Shown here piece after piece: positions 1 through 6,673 of a stretch of DNA of 13,515 nucleotides. The position numbers and the translations under genes are program-made. How positions within the stretch are numbered: the stretch's first letter is position 1; every line of letters begins with the position of its first letter. Location of the stretch: contig CAZPQC010000102.1 of the NCBI GenBank assembly GCA_964588525.1, forward strand, positions 1 to 13,515, written 5' to 3'. Under the pieces are notes generated by a model, which had not been told where the DNA came from, made no database searches, and worked only from the letters and a program-made list of their open reading frames with translations. Source of the DNA: JAFGQJ01 sp964588525 (GTDB lineage: Bacteria > Spirochaetota > Spirochaetia > SZUA-6 > DRHE01).

Positions 1-742
1 TCATCTCCCCGATTTCATCCAGGAAGATCGTCCCCATGTGGGCCAGCTCGAAGCGTCCCCGTTTGCGGGCCACCGCCCCGGTGAAGGCCCCCCGTTCATG
101 GCCGAACAGCTCGCTCTCCAGAAGGGTTTCGGTAAGGGCGGCGCAGTGCACCTTTATCAGTGGTTTGTCTCGACGGGAAGAGTTGTAATGAAGGGCGTCG
201 GTGATCATCTCTTTTCCGACTCCGCTCTCACCGGTTATCAGAACCGAGGCGCGGCTGGGCGCCACCTGCTGCACGACTTCGAAGATCTTCTTCATCGATT
301 CGCTCTTGCCGATGATGTTGGAGAACTGGTTTCGCTTCTGCAGCTCCTCCTGCAGGGCCCGATGCTGCAGCATCAGCTCCCTGGCGGAGAGGGCCCGCTG
401 CACCAGCAGGGAGAGGCGGTCCATGTTTACCGGCTTGGTGAGATAGTCATAGGCGCCGTTCTTCATGGCGGCAACCGCGTTCTCGATCGTTCCGTGCCCG
501 GTCAGGATGATCACCGGCAGATTCGCCGTCATGCTTGTAGCTTTCTGCAGCACTTCTTCTCCAGAGAGATTCGGCATCTTCAGATCCGTGATCACCAGGT
601 CGATGTCGCCCCGGTCCAGCTTCTGGATCGCCTCCTTGCCGTCGCAGGCCAGGAGCACTTTGTAGCCGTCCATCTCCAGCACCTTGCCCAGGCCCTCCCG
701 GATGTTCTTCTCGTCATCAACGACCAGGATGTTGTAGGTCAT
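1..742 (-). CDS. NtrC/AtoC-type sigma54-dependent response regulator, 3' end outside window
   Basis: Partial gene; 247 residues are visible. An N-terminal receiver domain (about 1-120) has the acidic pair D9/D10, phosphoacceptor D53, T81 and K103. A linker with helical character leads into an AAA+ domain with Walker A GESGVGKE (171-178), the sigma54-contacting loop GAFTGA (218-223) and Walker B LDEIGEM with D242/E243, where the window ends. The missing part should hold the rest of the ATPase and a Fis-type DNA-binding helix-turn-helix. The family activates RNA polymerase carrying sigma54 after phosphorylation. The ATG at 742 overlaps the kinase stop in an ATGA, and a strong GAGGAGG ribosome site lies inside the kinase 3' end about 4 bases upstream. 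The adjacent PAS kinase is its obvious partner. Target promoters cannot be seen. Identity is very secure; the physiological signal is unknown. Confidence 0.97.
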   Translation of the reverse strand, partial: MTYNILVVDDEKNIREGLGKVLEMDGYKVLLACDGKEAIQKLDRGDIDLVITDLKMPNLSGEEVLQKATSMTANLPVIILTGHGTIENAVAAMKNGAYDYLTKPVNMDRLSLLVQRALSARELMLQHRALQEELQKRNQFSNIIGKSESMKKIFEVVQQVAPSRASVLITGESGVGKEMITDALHYNSSRRDKPLIKVHCAALTETLLESELFGHERGAFTGAVARKRGRFELAHMGTIFLDEIGEM

Positions 743-1905
743 TGCCCCTCCTCGCTGTAGCTGATCAGCCGCTTCTCCTTCTGGGGTATGGGGAAACTCA
801 AGGCGATCGTCGTGCCCTCCCCTAATTTTGAGTTGATCTCTATGTCCCCCAGATGCTCCTTGACGATCTTGTACACCAGGGTGAGCCCCAGACCGGAGCC
901 GAAGTCTTTGGTCGTGAAGTAGGGTTCGAAGATCTTGTCCATGTTTTCTTCCGGGATTCCCACCCCGCTGTCGCTGATCTTCAGGCGCACCTCGTTTCCC
1001 AGCTGCTGGGTGCACACCTGGAGCTTTCCCCCCTCGGGCATGGCGGAGATCGCGTTATTCAGCAGGTTGAGAACGGCCTGCTTCATGTAGCGCTCGTCCA
1101 TGAGAATCTGGGGGCCCGTGGTCATCAGCTCGGCCTTCAGCGTAATCCCCGCCTCGGCCAGCTCGGGCTTCTTGAGCTCCAGCAGCTCCTTCACCACCCG
1201 GTTCAGGTCGTCATAACTCAATTCGGCGTTCATCGGCCGGACGGTGAACAGAAAATCCGTGACGATTCGATTGAGCCGGTCCACCTCCTCCTTGATGATC
1301 AGAAGGTTCTCCATGACCTTGCGTGTCTCTATCTGCTTCTTCCCGCTCATCTCCTTCTTCATCAGCTCCAAATGAATGCCGATGGAACCCAGAGGATTCT
1401 TGATCTCATGGGCTACACCGGCGGTCAGGGTGGTGAGGGCGGCCAGGCTCTCGGCGCGTCGAAGGCGGGCCTCCTTGGCCCGCTTCTCCGTGACATCCTC
1501 GATATGGATGACATTCCCGGTGATCCATCCCTGGCGCACCAGGGGCATGATGCTCAAAGAGAGAATCCTGCTGTAGCCGTTTCCCAGAGTGAACTCCCGA
1601 TCCAGCACCCGATCCAACCCGCGCAAGTTTTCCGTTAAGAACTCCCTGATCTCTTCGTCCCCGATCGCCTCCTCCAGAGACTTTTCGATGGGCTCGTCCG
1701 AGGTGAAGGGCAACATTCGCTCGGCGGATTTGTTTACCATGAGGATCTTGTCCTCCCGGTCGGTTACCAGGACCCCGTCACTCATCGATTCCATCACCAT
1801 CTCCAAAAGCTCGTTTTCCCCGGCTATATCGGAAACGAGCTTGCGGACCTGGGTCCGATCCATCTTCTCGATCTTTTCCAGTGCCCTCTGCAGAAAGCGT
1901 CTCAT
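739..1905 (-). CDS. Soluble PAS-domain sensor histidine kinase (AtoS/NtrB-like)
   Basis: 388 residues. An N-terminal helical stretch is followed by a PAS-like sensor (about 32-140, with DGVLVTDREDKILMVN), then a HisKA dimerisation helix with the H-box AHEIKNPLGS (phosphorylated H166). The HATPase_c domain has an N-box NLLNNA (280-285), G1 box DSGVGIP (312-318), F-box IFEPYFTTK, G2 box GSGLGL and GEGTT near 362-366. No membrane span or signal peptide is visible, so it should act in the cytoplasm on an internal signal, like NtrB. The ATG at 1905 is preferred: GAGGA lies 7 bases upstream and the codon overlaps the previous gene's stop as ATGA. Upstream in-frame starts lie deep inside the neighbouring gene and add residues unlike a kinase. 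It overlaps the downstream response regulator by 4 bases, so the two should be made together. The PAS ligand is unknown. Confidence 0.95.
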   Translation of the reverse strand: MRRFLQRALEKIEKMDRTQVRKLVSDIAGENELLEMVMESMSDGVLVTDREDKILMVNKSAERMLPFTSDEPIEKSLEEAIGDEEIREFLTENLRGLDRVLDREFTLGNGYSRILSLSIMPLVRQGWITGNVIHIEDVTEKRAKEARLRRAESLAALTTLTAGVAHEIKNPLGSIGIHLELMKKEMSGKKQIETRKVMENLLIIKEEVDRLNRIVTDFLFTVRPMNAELSYDDLNRVVKELLELKKPELAEAGITLKAELMTTGPQILMDERYMKQAVLNLLNNAISAMPEGGKLQVCTQQLGNEVRLKISDSGVGIPEENMDKIFEPYFTTKDFGSGLGLTLVYKIVKEHLGDIEINSKLGEGTTIALSFPIPQKEKRLISYSEEGQ

Positions 1906-3140
1906 CGCAGCGTCCTCAGGCAGTAGAATAAGCTCTCCAGGGTGAGGCCGGGCTGCTGGTTGAAGGTGAGAAAGGCCTGCTGGTGCCGCCGGATCGTCCA
2001 GTTCCAACGCTTCAGAACAAACGGATTCAGGGCTTGCTCCCGCAGCAACACCAACAGCTGTCGCAGGATCTCCTCCAAAAAAGAGCTGACAAAGCCCCGA
2101 GCCGCCTTGGGAGGGATATTTTCCTCCAATTCCGACAGCACATCCTCCGCGAGCACCTCTTCGGTGTCTTCCAGGGCTGCCTCGACAAAGCGGCGGGCCA
2201 GCTTTTCCAGTTGGGCGGGATTGACATCCTTCCAGTAGAGGAAATACTCCCGAAGATCCCGATAGTCCTCACTGCTCTCATGGAAAACCCGCTGGAGCAC
2301 TTCCGCCTGCTCAGCCGGTTTTCGTTCGACAAACAGATAGGGACGAAGGCGGGAGCGCACCGTGGGAATGACCGCGCTCCGCCGGGTCGTGATGAGTATG
2401 AGGAAGCTGTCCGGAGGCGGTTCCTCCAGAAGCTTGAGCAGGTAGTTGCTGGAGGAATCGTACATCCGGTCCGCGCTCTCCAGAATCACGATTTTGGTTT
2501 CAGCACCGGTACCTGAATCGGTCTCCGGTGCGGAAGCCAGAGCCGTCATGTGCAGCCAGGAGGAAGCCCGTCTGAGCTGGTTGATCGGCACGTTGTCGGA
2601 GCTCAATGCCTTGGACAGGGTCTGGCTCAAGCCGACCACCCGCTCCAGACGCTCGGCCAGCCTGTCGTAATTCATGACCCGATCACCGGGAAACGCCGGT
2701 TCGAATGTATCCAGATGCTCCTCTGTTTCAGCGAGCACCGCTTCAACCTTGCGAATCTTGGATTCCTCCCCCTCCCAGAGGATGGGATCGAAGCGGCGGG
2801 TAAGCTTGCGAACGGAGCGGACGAACAGGTACTGGGCGGAGAGCCGGCGGGTTCGGCGCAAGACATCCGCCGCAGCGGCGATTTCCAGATCGAAGTAGCG
2901 CCAGCCCAGCAGCAGAGTATTGGGATGGATCAGAAGGCGCTGTTTTCGGCAGGCGGCACAGGTGCAGCTCCACTTGCCCTCCTGGCGGCAGGTCAGTACC
3001 CGGGCCGTCTCCAGGGCTGCGGACAGCTTGCCTGTGAAGGGCGATCCGTAGAACAGTACAGCCGAGGGGAAGGCACGGGTTTGCAGTTCCTGGGCGAGCG
3101 TCTGAGCAACCGTTGTCTGGCCGATTATATTTTCAAACAT
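1902..3140 (-). CDS. holB: DNA polymerase III delta-prime-like clamp-loader subunit with a large insertion
   Basis: 412 residues from the ATG at 3140. The N-terminus (MFENIIGQTTVAQTL) is typical of clamp-loader ATPases. A P-loop-like GSPFTGKLS (32-40) has Leu where Thr/Ser should follow the Lys, a degenerate Walker A. Cysteines C51, C59, C61 and C64 suggest a zinc module. The delta-prime/tau hallmark LLKLLEEPP is at 234-242, and SRL at 263-265 corresponds to the SRC motif with the arginine finger kept. Between IHPNTLLLG (71-79) and VPINQLRRASSWLHM (184 on) lie about 100 charged residues absent from the usual delta-prime plan, which is normally nearer 300-340 residues. The family loads the sliding clamp at replication forks. 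The start overlaps the CvpA-family gene by 8 bases; TTG codons at 3149 and 3146 are alternatives. A shortened gamma/tau paralogue is the other possibility. Confidence 0.8.
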   Translation of the reverse strand: MFENIIGQTTVAQTLAQELQTRAFPSAVLFYGSPFTGKLSAALETARVLTCRQEGKWSCTCAACRKQRLLIHPNTLLLGWRYFDLEIAAAADVLRRTRRLSAQYLFVRSVRKLTRRFDPILWEGEESKIRKVEAVLAETEEHLDTFEPAFPGDRVMNYDRLAERLERVVGLSQTLSKALSSDNVPINQLRRASSWLHMTALASAPETDSGTGAETKIVILESADRMYDSSSNYLLKLLEEPPPDSFLILITTRRSAVIPTVRSRLRPYLFVERKPAEQAEVLQRVFHESSEDYRDLREYFLYWKDVNPAQLEKLARRFVEAALEDTEEVLAEDVLSELEENIPPKAARGFVSSFLEEILRQLLVLLREQALNPFVLKRWNWTIRRHQQAFLTFNQQPGLTLESLFYCLRTLR

Positions 3141-3627
3141 TTTCAACAAAGACTCTCGGCCCGAAAATGCGCTCCGGCGAGGGAAGCACGGGGAAGAGCA
3201 TCCGGGCGAAAAAGCTCGATCCGAGCAGGCTCTTGGGATCGAAGAAAGGCTGCCAGTTGATGATGAACAGGACCACCCCGACCACGAGCAACCCCTCGGT
3301 AAGCCCCAAGAAAAAACCCAATGCGCTGTCCAGGCGGTCGAGACTGAGCCGCTCTATGATGTTCTGCAGCATCCGCTGCACGAGTTTCACCAGCAGATAC
3401 ACCAGGAGAAAGAGGATCAGGAAGGCAATGAGCTGGTTCCACAGGGAATGCCCGAACTGCCTGTCCAGGAGAAGCGCTACGGGCTTGTAGAAGACAATCG
3501 CGGCTCCGAACCCCAGGATCAGCGCGGCCATGCTCCCCACTTCGGTTACGAATCCCCGAAACGCCCCCCTGATCGCAGCGATGACCACGAGAAGGGCGAA
3601 CACGATGTCGATAACTTCAAAACTCAA
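3133..3627 (-). CDS. cvpA: CvpA-family integral membrane protein
   Basis: 164 residues, the usual CvpA length. There are about four hydrophobic spans (roughly 5-24, 31-50, 64-84 and 103-127). The N-terminal pattern VIDIVFALLVVIAAIRGAFRG followed by FVTEVGSMAALILGFGAA is the family signature. CvpA proteins sit in the inner membrane and are linked to colicin V production and, more generally, to envelope integrity; the biochemical role is not settled. The only sensible start is a TTG at 3627, with GGAG about 10 bases upstream; an in-frame stop lies a little further upstream and the next Met is at residue 33. It lies 28 bases after murG and overlaps the holB-like gene by 8 bases, so it sits in the middle of the envelope/signalling operon. 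The C-terminal tail (about 128-164) is polar and probably soluble. The family call is secure; the function is not. Confidence 0.88.
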   Translation of the reverse strand: MSFEVIDIVFALLVVIAAIRGAFRGFVTEVGSMAALILGFGAAIVFYKPVALLLDRQFGHSLWNQLIAFLILFLLVYLLVKLVQRMLQNIIERLSLDRLDSALGFFLGLTEGLLVVGVVLFIINWQPFFDPKSLLGSSFFARMLFPVLPSPERIFGPRVFVENV

Positions 3628-3655
3628 AGCGCCATCACTCCGTTGTCAACGATCG

Positions 3656-4729
3656 TTATACGGATCGTGATATGAGCTGGGCTATCCGGCTGGCGGCATC
3701 GGGCCGGCTGAGCTCGAATGCGCGCCTTCCCATGCGCTCAAGCTTATCGGCATTACCAATAAGATGCAACACGACCTCGCTGAGCCCATCGGAGGTGAGT
3801 CCTTCCTGCCGGAGCACGGCGGCGGCCCCGGCCTCTGCGAAGAATCCGGCGTTCTCGATCTGGTCCCCCCGGCTGGATCCCCGGGGCAGAGGAATCAAAA
3901 CTGAGGGCCTGCCCAGGGCGGCCAGCTCCCAGAGGGTGTTGGCACCTGCACGGCACAACACCAGATCCGCTGCTGCAAGAACGTCCGGCAGCTCCTCGTG
4001 GAAATAGGCCGCCGGATAGTAGTTCGATTCCACGCTGCTTCCGTCGAAGTGCTCGCTGCCCAGCTGATGGACCACGAAGCAGGCCAGGCGCAGGCTGTCC
4101 AACGCCTGCAGCACCAGGCGGTTGATCGAAGCGGAGCCCAGACTGCCGCCCAGCACGAGCAGCAGCGGCAGGTTTGCCGGACAGCCGAACATCGCCCTGC
4201 CTGCTTGAGGATCTCCGCTCAGCAGCGCTTTGCGAACCGGATTGCCCGTGTGGATGACTTTGGATCGAAAGCGGGCACCGAAGTACCTGTCGCTGGTGGG
4301 GAAGGAGACCAGCACACCATCGGCGAAGCGGGCGTTGATCCGGGTTGCCAGCCCGGGCCGCAGATCCGACTCGTGGGTCAACGAGGGGATTCCCAGCAAG
4401 CGGGCGGCGGCCACGGGAGGCACGGAAACGTAGCCCCCCTTGGAAAACACGAGCTTCGGCTTCTCCCGGAGCAGGATCGCCGCCGAGGCGAGGAAGCCCA
4501 GTACGATCTTGAAGACATCGATGATGTTCCGCAGGGAAAAGTAGCGGCGCAGCTTGCCCGCGGGGATCCCGTAGTAGCGCAGCTGCCGTCCCTCCAGAAT
4601 CCGGCGCTCCAGCTGCGAACCCGATCCGATCCAGACAACCCGGATCGAAGGCAGCTCCTCAAGGACCGCTAATACCGGATAGACATGGCCCCCGGTTCCC
4701 CCTCCCGTAACTACTATACATTCACTCAT
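3656..4729 (-). CDS. murG: UDP-N-acetylglucosamine--undecaprenyl-pyrophosphoryl-MurNAc-pentapeptide GlcNAc transferase MurG
   Basis: 357 residues, full length. MurG adds GlcNAc to lipid I to form lipid II on the cytoplasmic face of the inner membrane, the last intracellular step of peptidoglycan synthesis. The N-terminal glycine loop GGGTGGHVYP (about 9-18) matches the family. The second Rossmann half begins with GGSLGSASIN, and the UDP-GlcNAc region reads RAGANTLWELAALGRPSVLIPLP followed by GDQIENA, the MurG counterpart of the DDHQ-NA motif. The ATG at 4729 gives the correct N-terminus; only a distant AAGG ribosome site is visible. It is the first gene of a minus-strand run (murG, cvpA, holB-like, kinase, regulator) and is divergent from the exported protein at 4783. 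No other murein genes are in the window, so it is separated from a classical dcw cluster here. Confidence 0.97.
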   Translation of the reverse strand: MSECIVVTGGGTGGHVYPVLAVLEELPSIRVVWIGSGSQLERRILEGRQLRYYGIPAGKLRRYFSLRNIIDVFKIVLGFLASAAILLREKPKLVFSKGGYVSVPPVAAARLLGIPSLTHESDLRPGLATRINARFADGVLVSFPTSDRYFGARFRSKVIHTGNPVRKALLSGDPQAGRAMFGCPANLPLLLVLGGSLGSASINRLVLQALDSLRLACFVVHQLGSEHFDGSSVESNYYPAAYFHEELPDVLAAADLVLCRAGANTLWELAALGRPSVLIPLPRGSSRGDQIENAGFFAEAGAAAVLRQEGLTSDGLSEVVLHLIGNADKLERMGRRAFELSRPDAASRIAQLISRSV

Positions 4730-4804
4730 CAGCCAAAGGCACCTTGAAGCACGGTTCGCCCTCGTACTACAGTGATCTTACCATGAGGAAACTGGCCTGT
4801 TCAA
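4730..4804. promoter_or_regulatory. Divergent promoter region between murG and the exported protein gene (tentative)
   Basis: Only 53 bases separate the two start codons. On the plus strand TTGAAG (4744-4749), an 18-base spacer and TACAGT (4768-4773) give 4 of 6 matches in each box; transcription would then begin almost at the ATG at 4783, which also lacks a clear ribosome site, so a nearly leaderless message is possible. On the minus strand TTGAAC (4804-4799), 18 bases and TAAGAT (4780-4775) could serve murG, with the -35 box inside the divergent gene. These are weak matches judged by eye. Confidence 0.25.
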
Positions 4805-5574
4805 CGATTCTCCTGCTGCTGCTCTCAAGCGGGCTCTGCCCGGCGGACCCGGCGGATATTTCCGTCGAGACATTTCTCCCGCAGCAGCTGTACAACCGAG
4901 TCATGAGCGAAGGAGAGCTCAGAAACAGCCTTCACGGGGACGGCCCGCCGCAGCTGATCCCGGATGTATCCGCTCGTGGGGAGATCGAGGCCAGGATCCG
5001 GGATCTGGAGCTCACCGTGGGCACCGAGGTGCTCTCGGTGTACAGAAACGAGGCCGTCGATTTCGACTCGCCGGAATCCCGGCTCCAGATCTACAATATC
5101 CTCCGCTCGATGAGCACCATGGAAGGAATCGAGTACTATTCGGCCAGCCGGGAGCGGATGCGCACCCTGTTTAGCGGATCGTACGTGGTCGACGGGCCGG
5201 GTGCGGAAAGACGGCTTCCCGATCCCGTGGCCCGGGAGATCCCCGCCTACAGCAAGCTGTACGTGCTCCAAGAGGACCTGACCTTTGGTGAAAACATATA
5301 CGCTATGGAGTTCCGCTATTCGGGTGACTATTTCCTACTGGACAGTACGAACCTCACCACGATGCACTACTTCTTCTTTCCCATGGTGAAACCCGAAAAC
5401 AGCGTTACCCTGATCCTGCTGATTCCCGCCGGGGAGGAAATCCTGTTCTACGGAGCGGTTGGAGCCCACACGCTGCGCCTGCTCGGCTTGGCACGCTCCA
5501 GGGAGGACTCCTTCTACAACCGTTTGAAGGCGATCTACGGCTGGTTCACCGAGAGAATGTCCGCTACCTTTTGA
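4783..5574 (+). CDS. Exported protein of unknown function (possible DUF6675, spirochaetal family)
   Basis: 263 residues from the ATG at 4783. The N-terminus is a clear signal peptide: MRK, then ACSTILLLLLSSGL, then CPADPAD. The Cys at residue 19 is preceded by Leu, so the lipobox is poor and periplasmic release by signal peptidase I seems likelier than lipidation. The mature part has no membrane spans. A conserved-looking core, YNILRSMSTMEGIEYYSASR followed by MRTLF, recalls a spirochaetal family of unknown function that I believe is DUF6675; this is from memory. The second half is beta-rich (YAMEFRYSGDYFLLDSTNL, then VTLILLIPAGEEILFYGAV). A TTG at 4744 would lengthen the protein by 13 residues ahead of the signal peptide and is less likely. 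It is transcribed alone, divergent from murG and convergent with the cyclase gene. No enzymatic motif is visible. Confidence 0.8.
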   Translation: MRKLACSTILLLLLSSGLCPADPADISVETFLPQQLYNRVMSEGELRNSLHGDGPPQLIPDVSARGEIEARIRDLELTVGTEVLSVYRNEAVDFDSPESRLQIYNILRSMSTMEGIEYYSASRERMRTLFSGSYVVDGPGAERRLPDPVAREIPAYSKLYVLQEDLTFGENIYAMEFRYSGDYFLLDSTNLTTMHYFFFPMVKPENSVTLILLIPAGEEILFYGAVGAHTLRLLGLARSREDSFYNRLKAIYGWFTERMSATF

Positions 5575-5592
5575 GAATCTTGCTCGAGATTC
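5575..5592. other. Inverted repeat between two convergent stop codons
   Basis: GAATCT (5575-5580) and AGATTC (5587-5592) are perfect reverse complements around a 6-base loop, with CTCGAG (5583-5588) as a second small palindrome inside. The repeat fills the gap between the TGA at 5572-5574 of the exported protein gene and the stop (TCA on the plus strand, 5591-5593) of the cyclase gene. It could act as a weak bidirectional terminator, but there is no T-run on either side and the stem is short. Confidence 0.3.
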
Positions 5593-6613
5593 AGGTCACG
5601 ACGACCTGGTTTCGACCCCGCTGCTTGGCCTGGTACATTACCCCGTCGGCGTGGCTGATCCAGCGGTCCGGCAACTCTCCCGGGTTGTACTGGGCTACCC
5701 CTATGGAGACCGTGACGTTGAACACCTGGTCTCCGCAGGTGAATTGCGTCTGCTCCATCTCCGTACGGAAGCGTTCGGCGATGCTATGGGCTGTCTCGGC
5801 GGTGGTGTTGGAGAAGATCACGAAAAACTCCTCTCCTCCGTAACGGCCGGCGTAGTCGTACTTTCGGAGACTCTTGTTCAACCTGGAGCCGATCTCCTGA
5901 ATGACCATATCCCCGCACTGGTGTCCGTAGTTGTCGTTTACCCGTTTGAAATGGTCGATATCGATCATGATCCCGGTAAGGGGCCAATCGAGTCTGTTTG
6001 TACGCTCTATTTCGATCTCGATCCGCTTGAACAGGGTGCGGCGGTTGAGCAGGCCGGAGAGGGTATCCAGAGAGGCCAGCTGCTCCAGCTGATGACAACT
6101 TTCCTGGAGTTCCTCGTTGATGCGCCGCACCTTGTGGTATTCCTGCCTCAGCTGGATGTTCTCCGCCACCAGGGTCGAGAGATTCTTCCCCTCCGGCTGT
6201 GGTTCCCCCTGCAGGGCTCCATACACCTCCGTCTGGTCCCGCAGCCGTATGAGAGCCGCTTTGAGCCGAGCCTGGAGCTCCAAAGCCGTGATCGGTTTGC
6301 CGATAAAATCATCCGCACCGAGCTCCAGCAACTCGTCCAGGTCGTTCTTGTGGTTGAAGCCGGAGATCATCACGATCTGGATGGGCTTGAGCCTGTACTT
6401 TCTGCGTATCTGCCGGCAAACCTCGTAGCCGTCCATTCCGGGCATCACCACGTCCAGGATCACGATCTGGATGTCGTTGTTTGCCATCACTTCCAGGGCT
6501 TCTTCCCCTGAAAGCGCTCGAAACAGGTCGTATCGTTTATCTTCTTTGAGGATCTCGACCATCAGGTCGAGATGTACCTCATTGTCATCGACGATTAGGA
6601 GATTAACAGGCAC
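5591..6613 (-). CDS. Receiver-GGDEF diguanylate cyclase (PleD/WspR-like response regulator)
   Basis: 340 residues from a GTG at 6613. An N-terminal receiver domain (about 3-120) carries D9/D10, phosphoacceptor D54, S84 and K106. A linker (about 145-180) looks coiled-coil (LVAENIQLRQEYHKVRRINE). The GGDEF domain starts at DTLSGLLNRR (183-192) and has IDIDHFKRVND (217-227) and the active-site signature GGEEF (259-263). An inhibitory I-site RxxD (R250-D253) lies exactly 5 residues before it. It should therefore make cyclic di-GMP from two GTP when phosphorylated and be limited by its product. The GTG at 6613 has GGGAG 6 bases upstream and gives MPVNLLIVDDN, a typical receiver start; the ATG at 6643 has no ribosome site and adds 10 residues. 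No dedicated kinase lies beside it. It follows the DUF445 gene by 60 bases and is probably the last gene of that unit. Confidence 0.95.
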   Translation of the reverse strand: MPVNLLIVDDNEVHLDLMVEILKEDKRYDLFRALSGEEALEVMANNDIQIVILDVVMPGMDGYEVCRQIRRKYRLKPIQIVMISGFNHKNDLDELLELGADDFIGKPITALELQARLKAALIRLRDQTEVYGALQGEPQPEGKNLSTLVAENIQLRQEYHKVRRINEELQESCHQLEQLASLDTLSGLLNRRTLFKRIEIEIERTNRLDWPLTGIMIDIDHFKRVNDNYGHQCGDMVIQEIGSRLNKSLRKYDYAGRYGGEEFFVIFSNTTAETAHSIAERFRTEMEQTQFTCGDQVFNVTVSIGVAQYNPGELPDRWISHADGVMYQAKQRGRNQVVVT

Positions 6614-6673
6614 GCATAACTCCCGGAGCAGAGGTTGACCCATAGTAAACGAAATCTGCAGCTCCGGTCAATC

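Noticed and set aside
38..760. Long open frames on the plus strand across 38-760, 853-1638, 1983-2516 and 2550-3260
   Set aside because: They lie opposite well-recognised minus-strand genes and show the His/Gln/Leu-rich shadow composition typical of GC-rich antisense frames.
4855..4862. A second reading of the exported protein at 4783 as a lipoprotein through Cys19
   Set aside because: The residue before the Cys is Leu, which is unfavourable for lipoprotein signal peptidase; spirochaetal lipoboxes are loose, so this is not excluded.
5651..6511. Plus-strand open frame of 286 residues
   Set aside because: It is antisense to the receiver-GGDEF gene, whose motifs are intact in its own frame.
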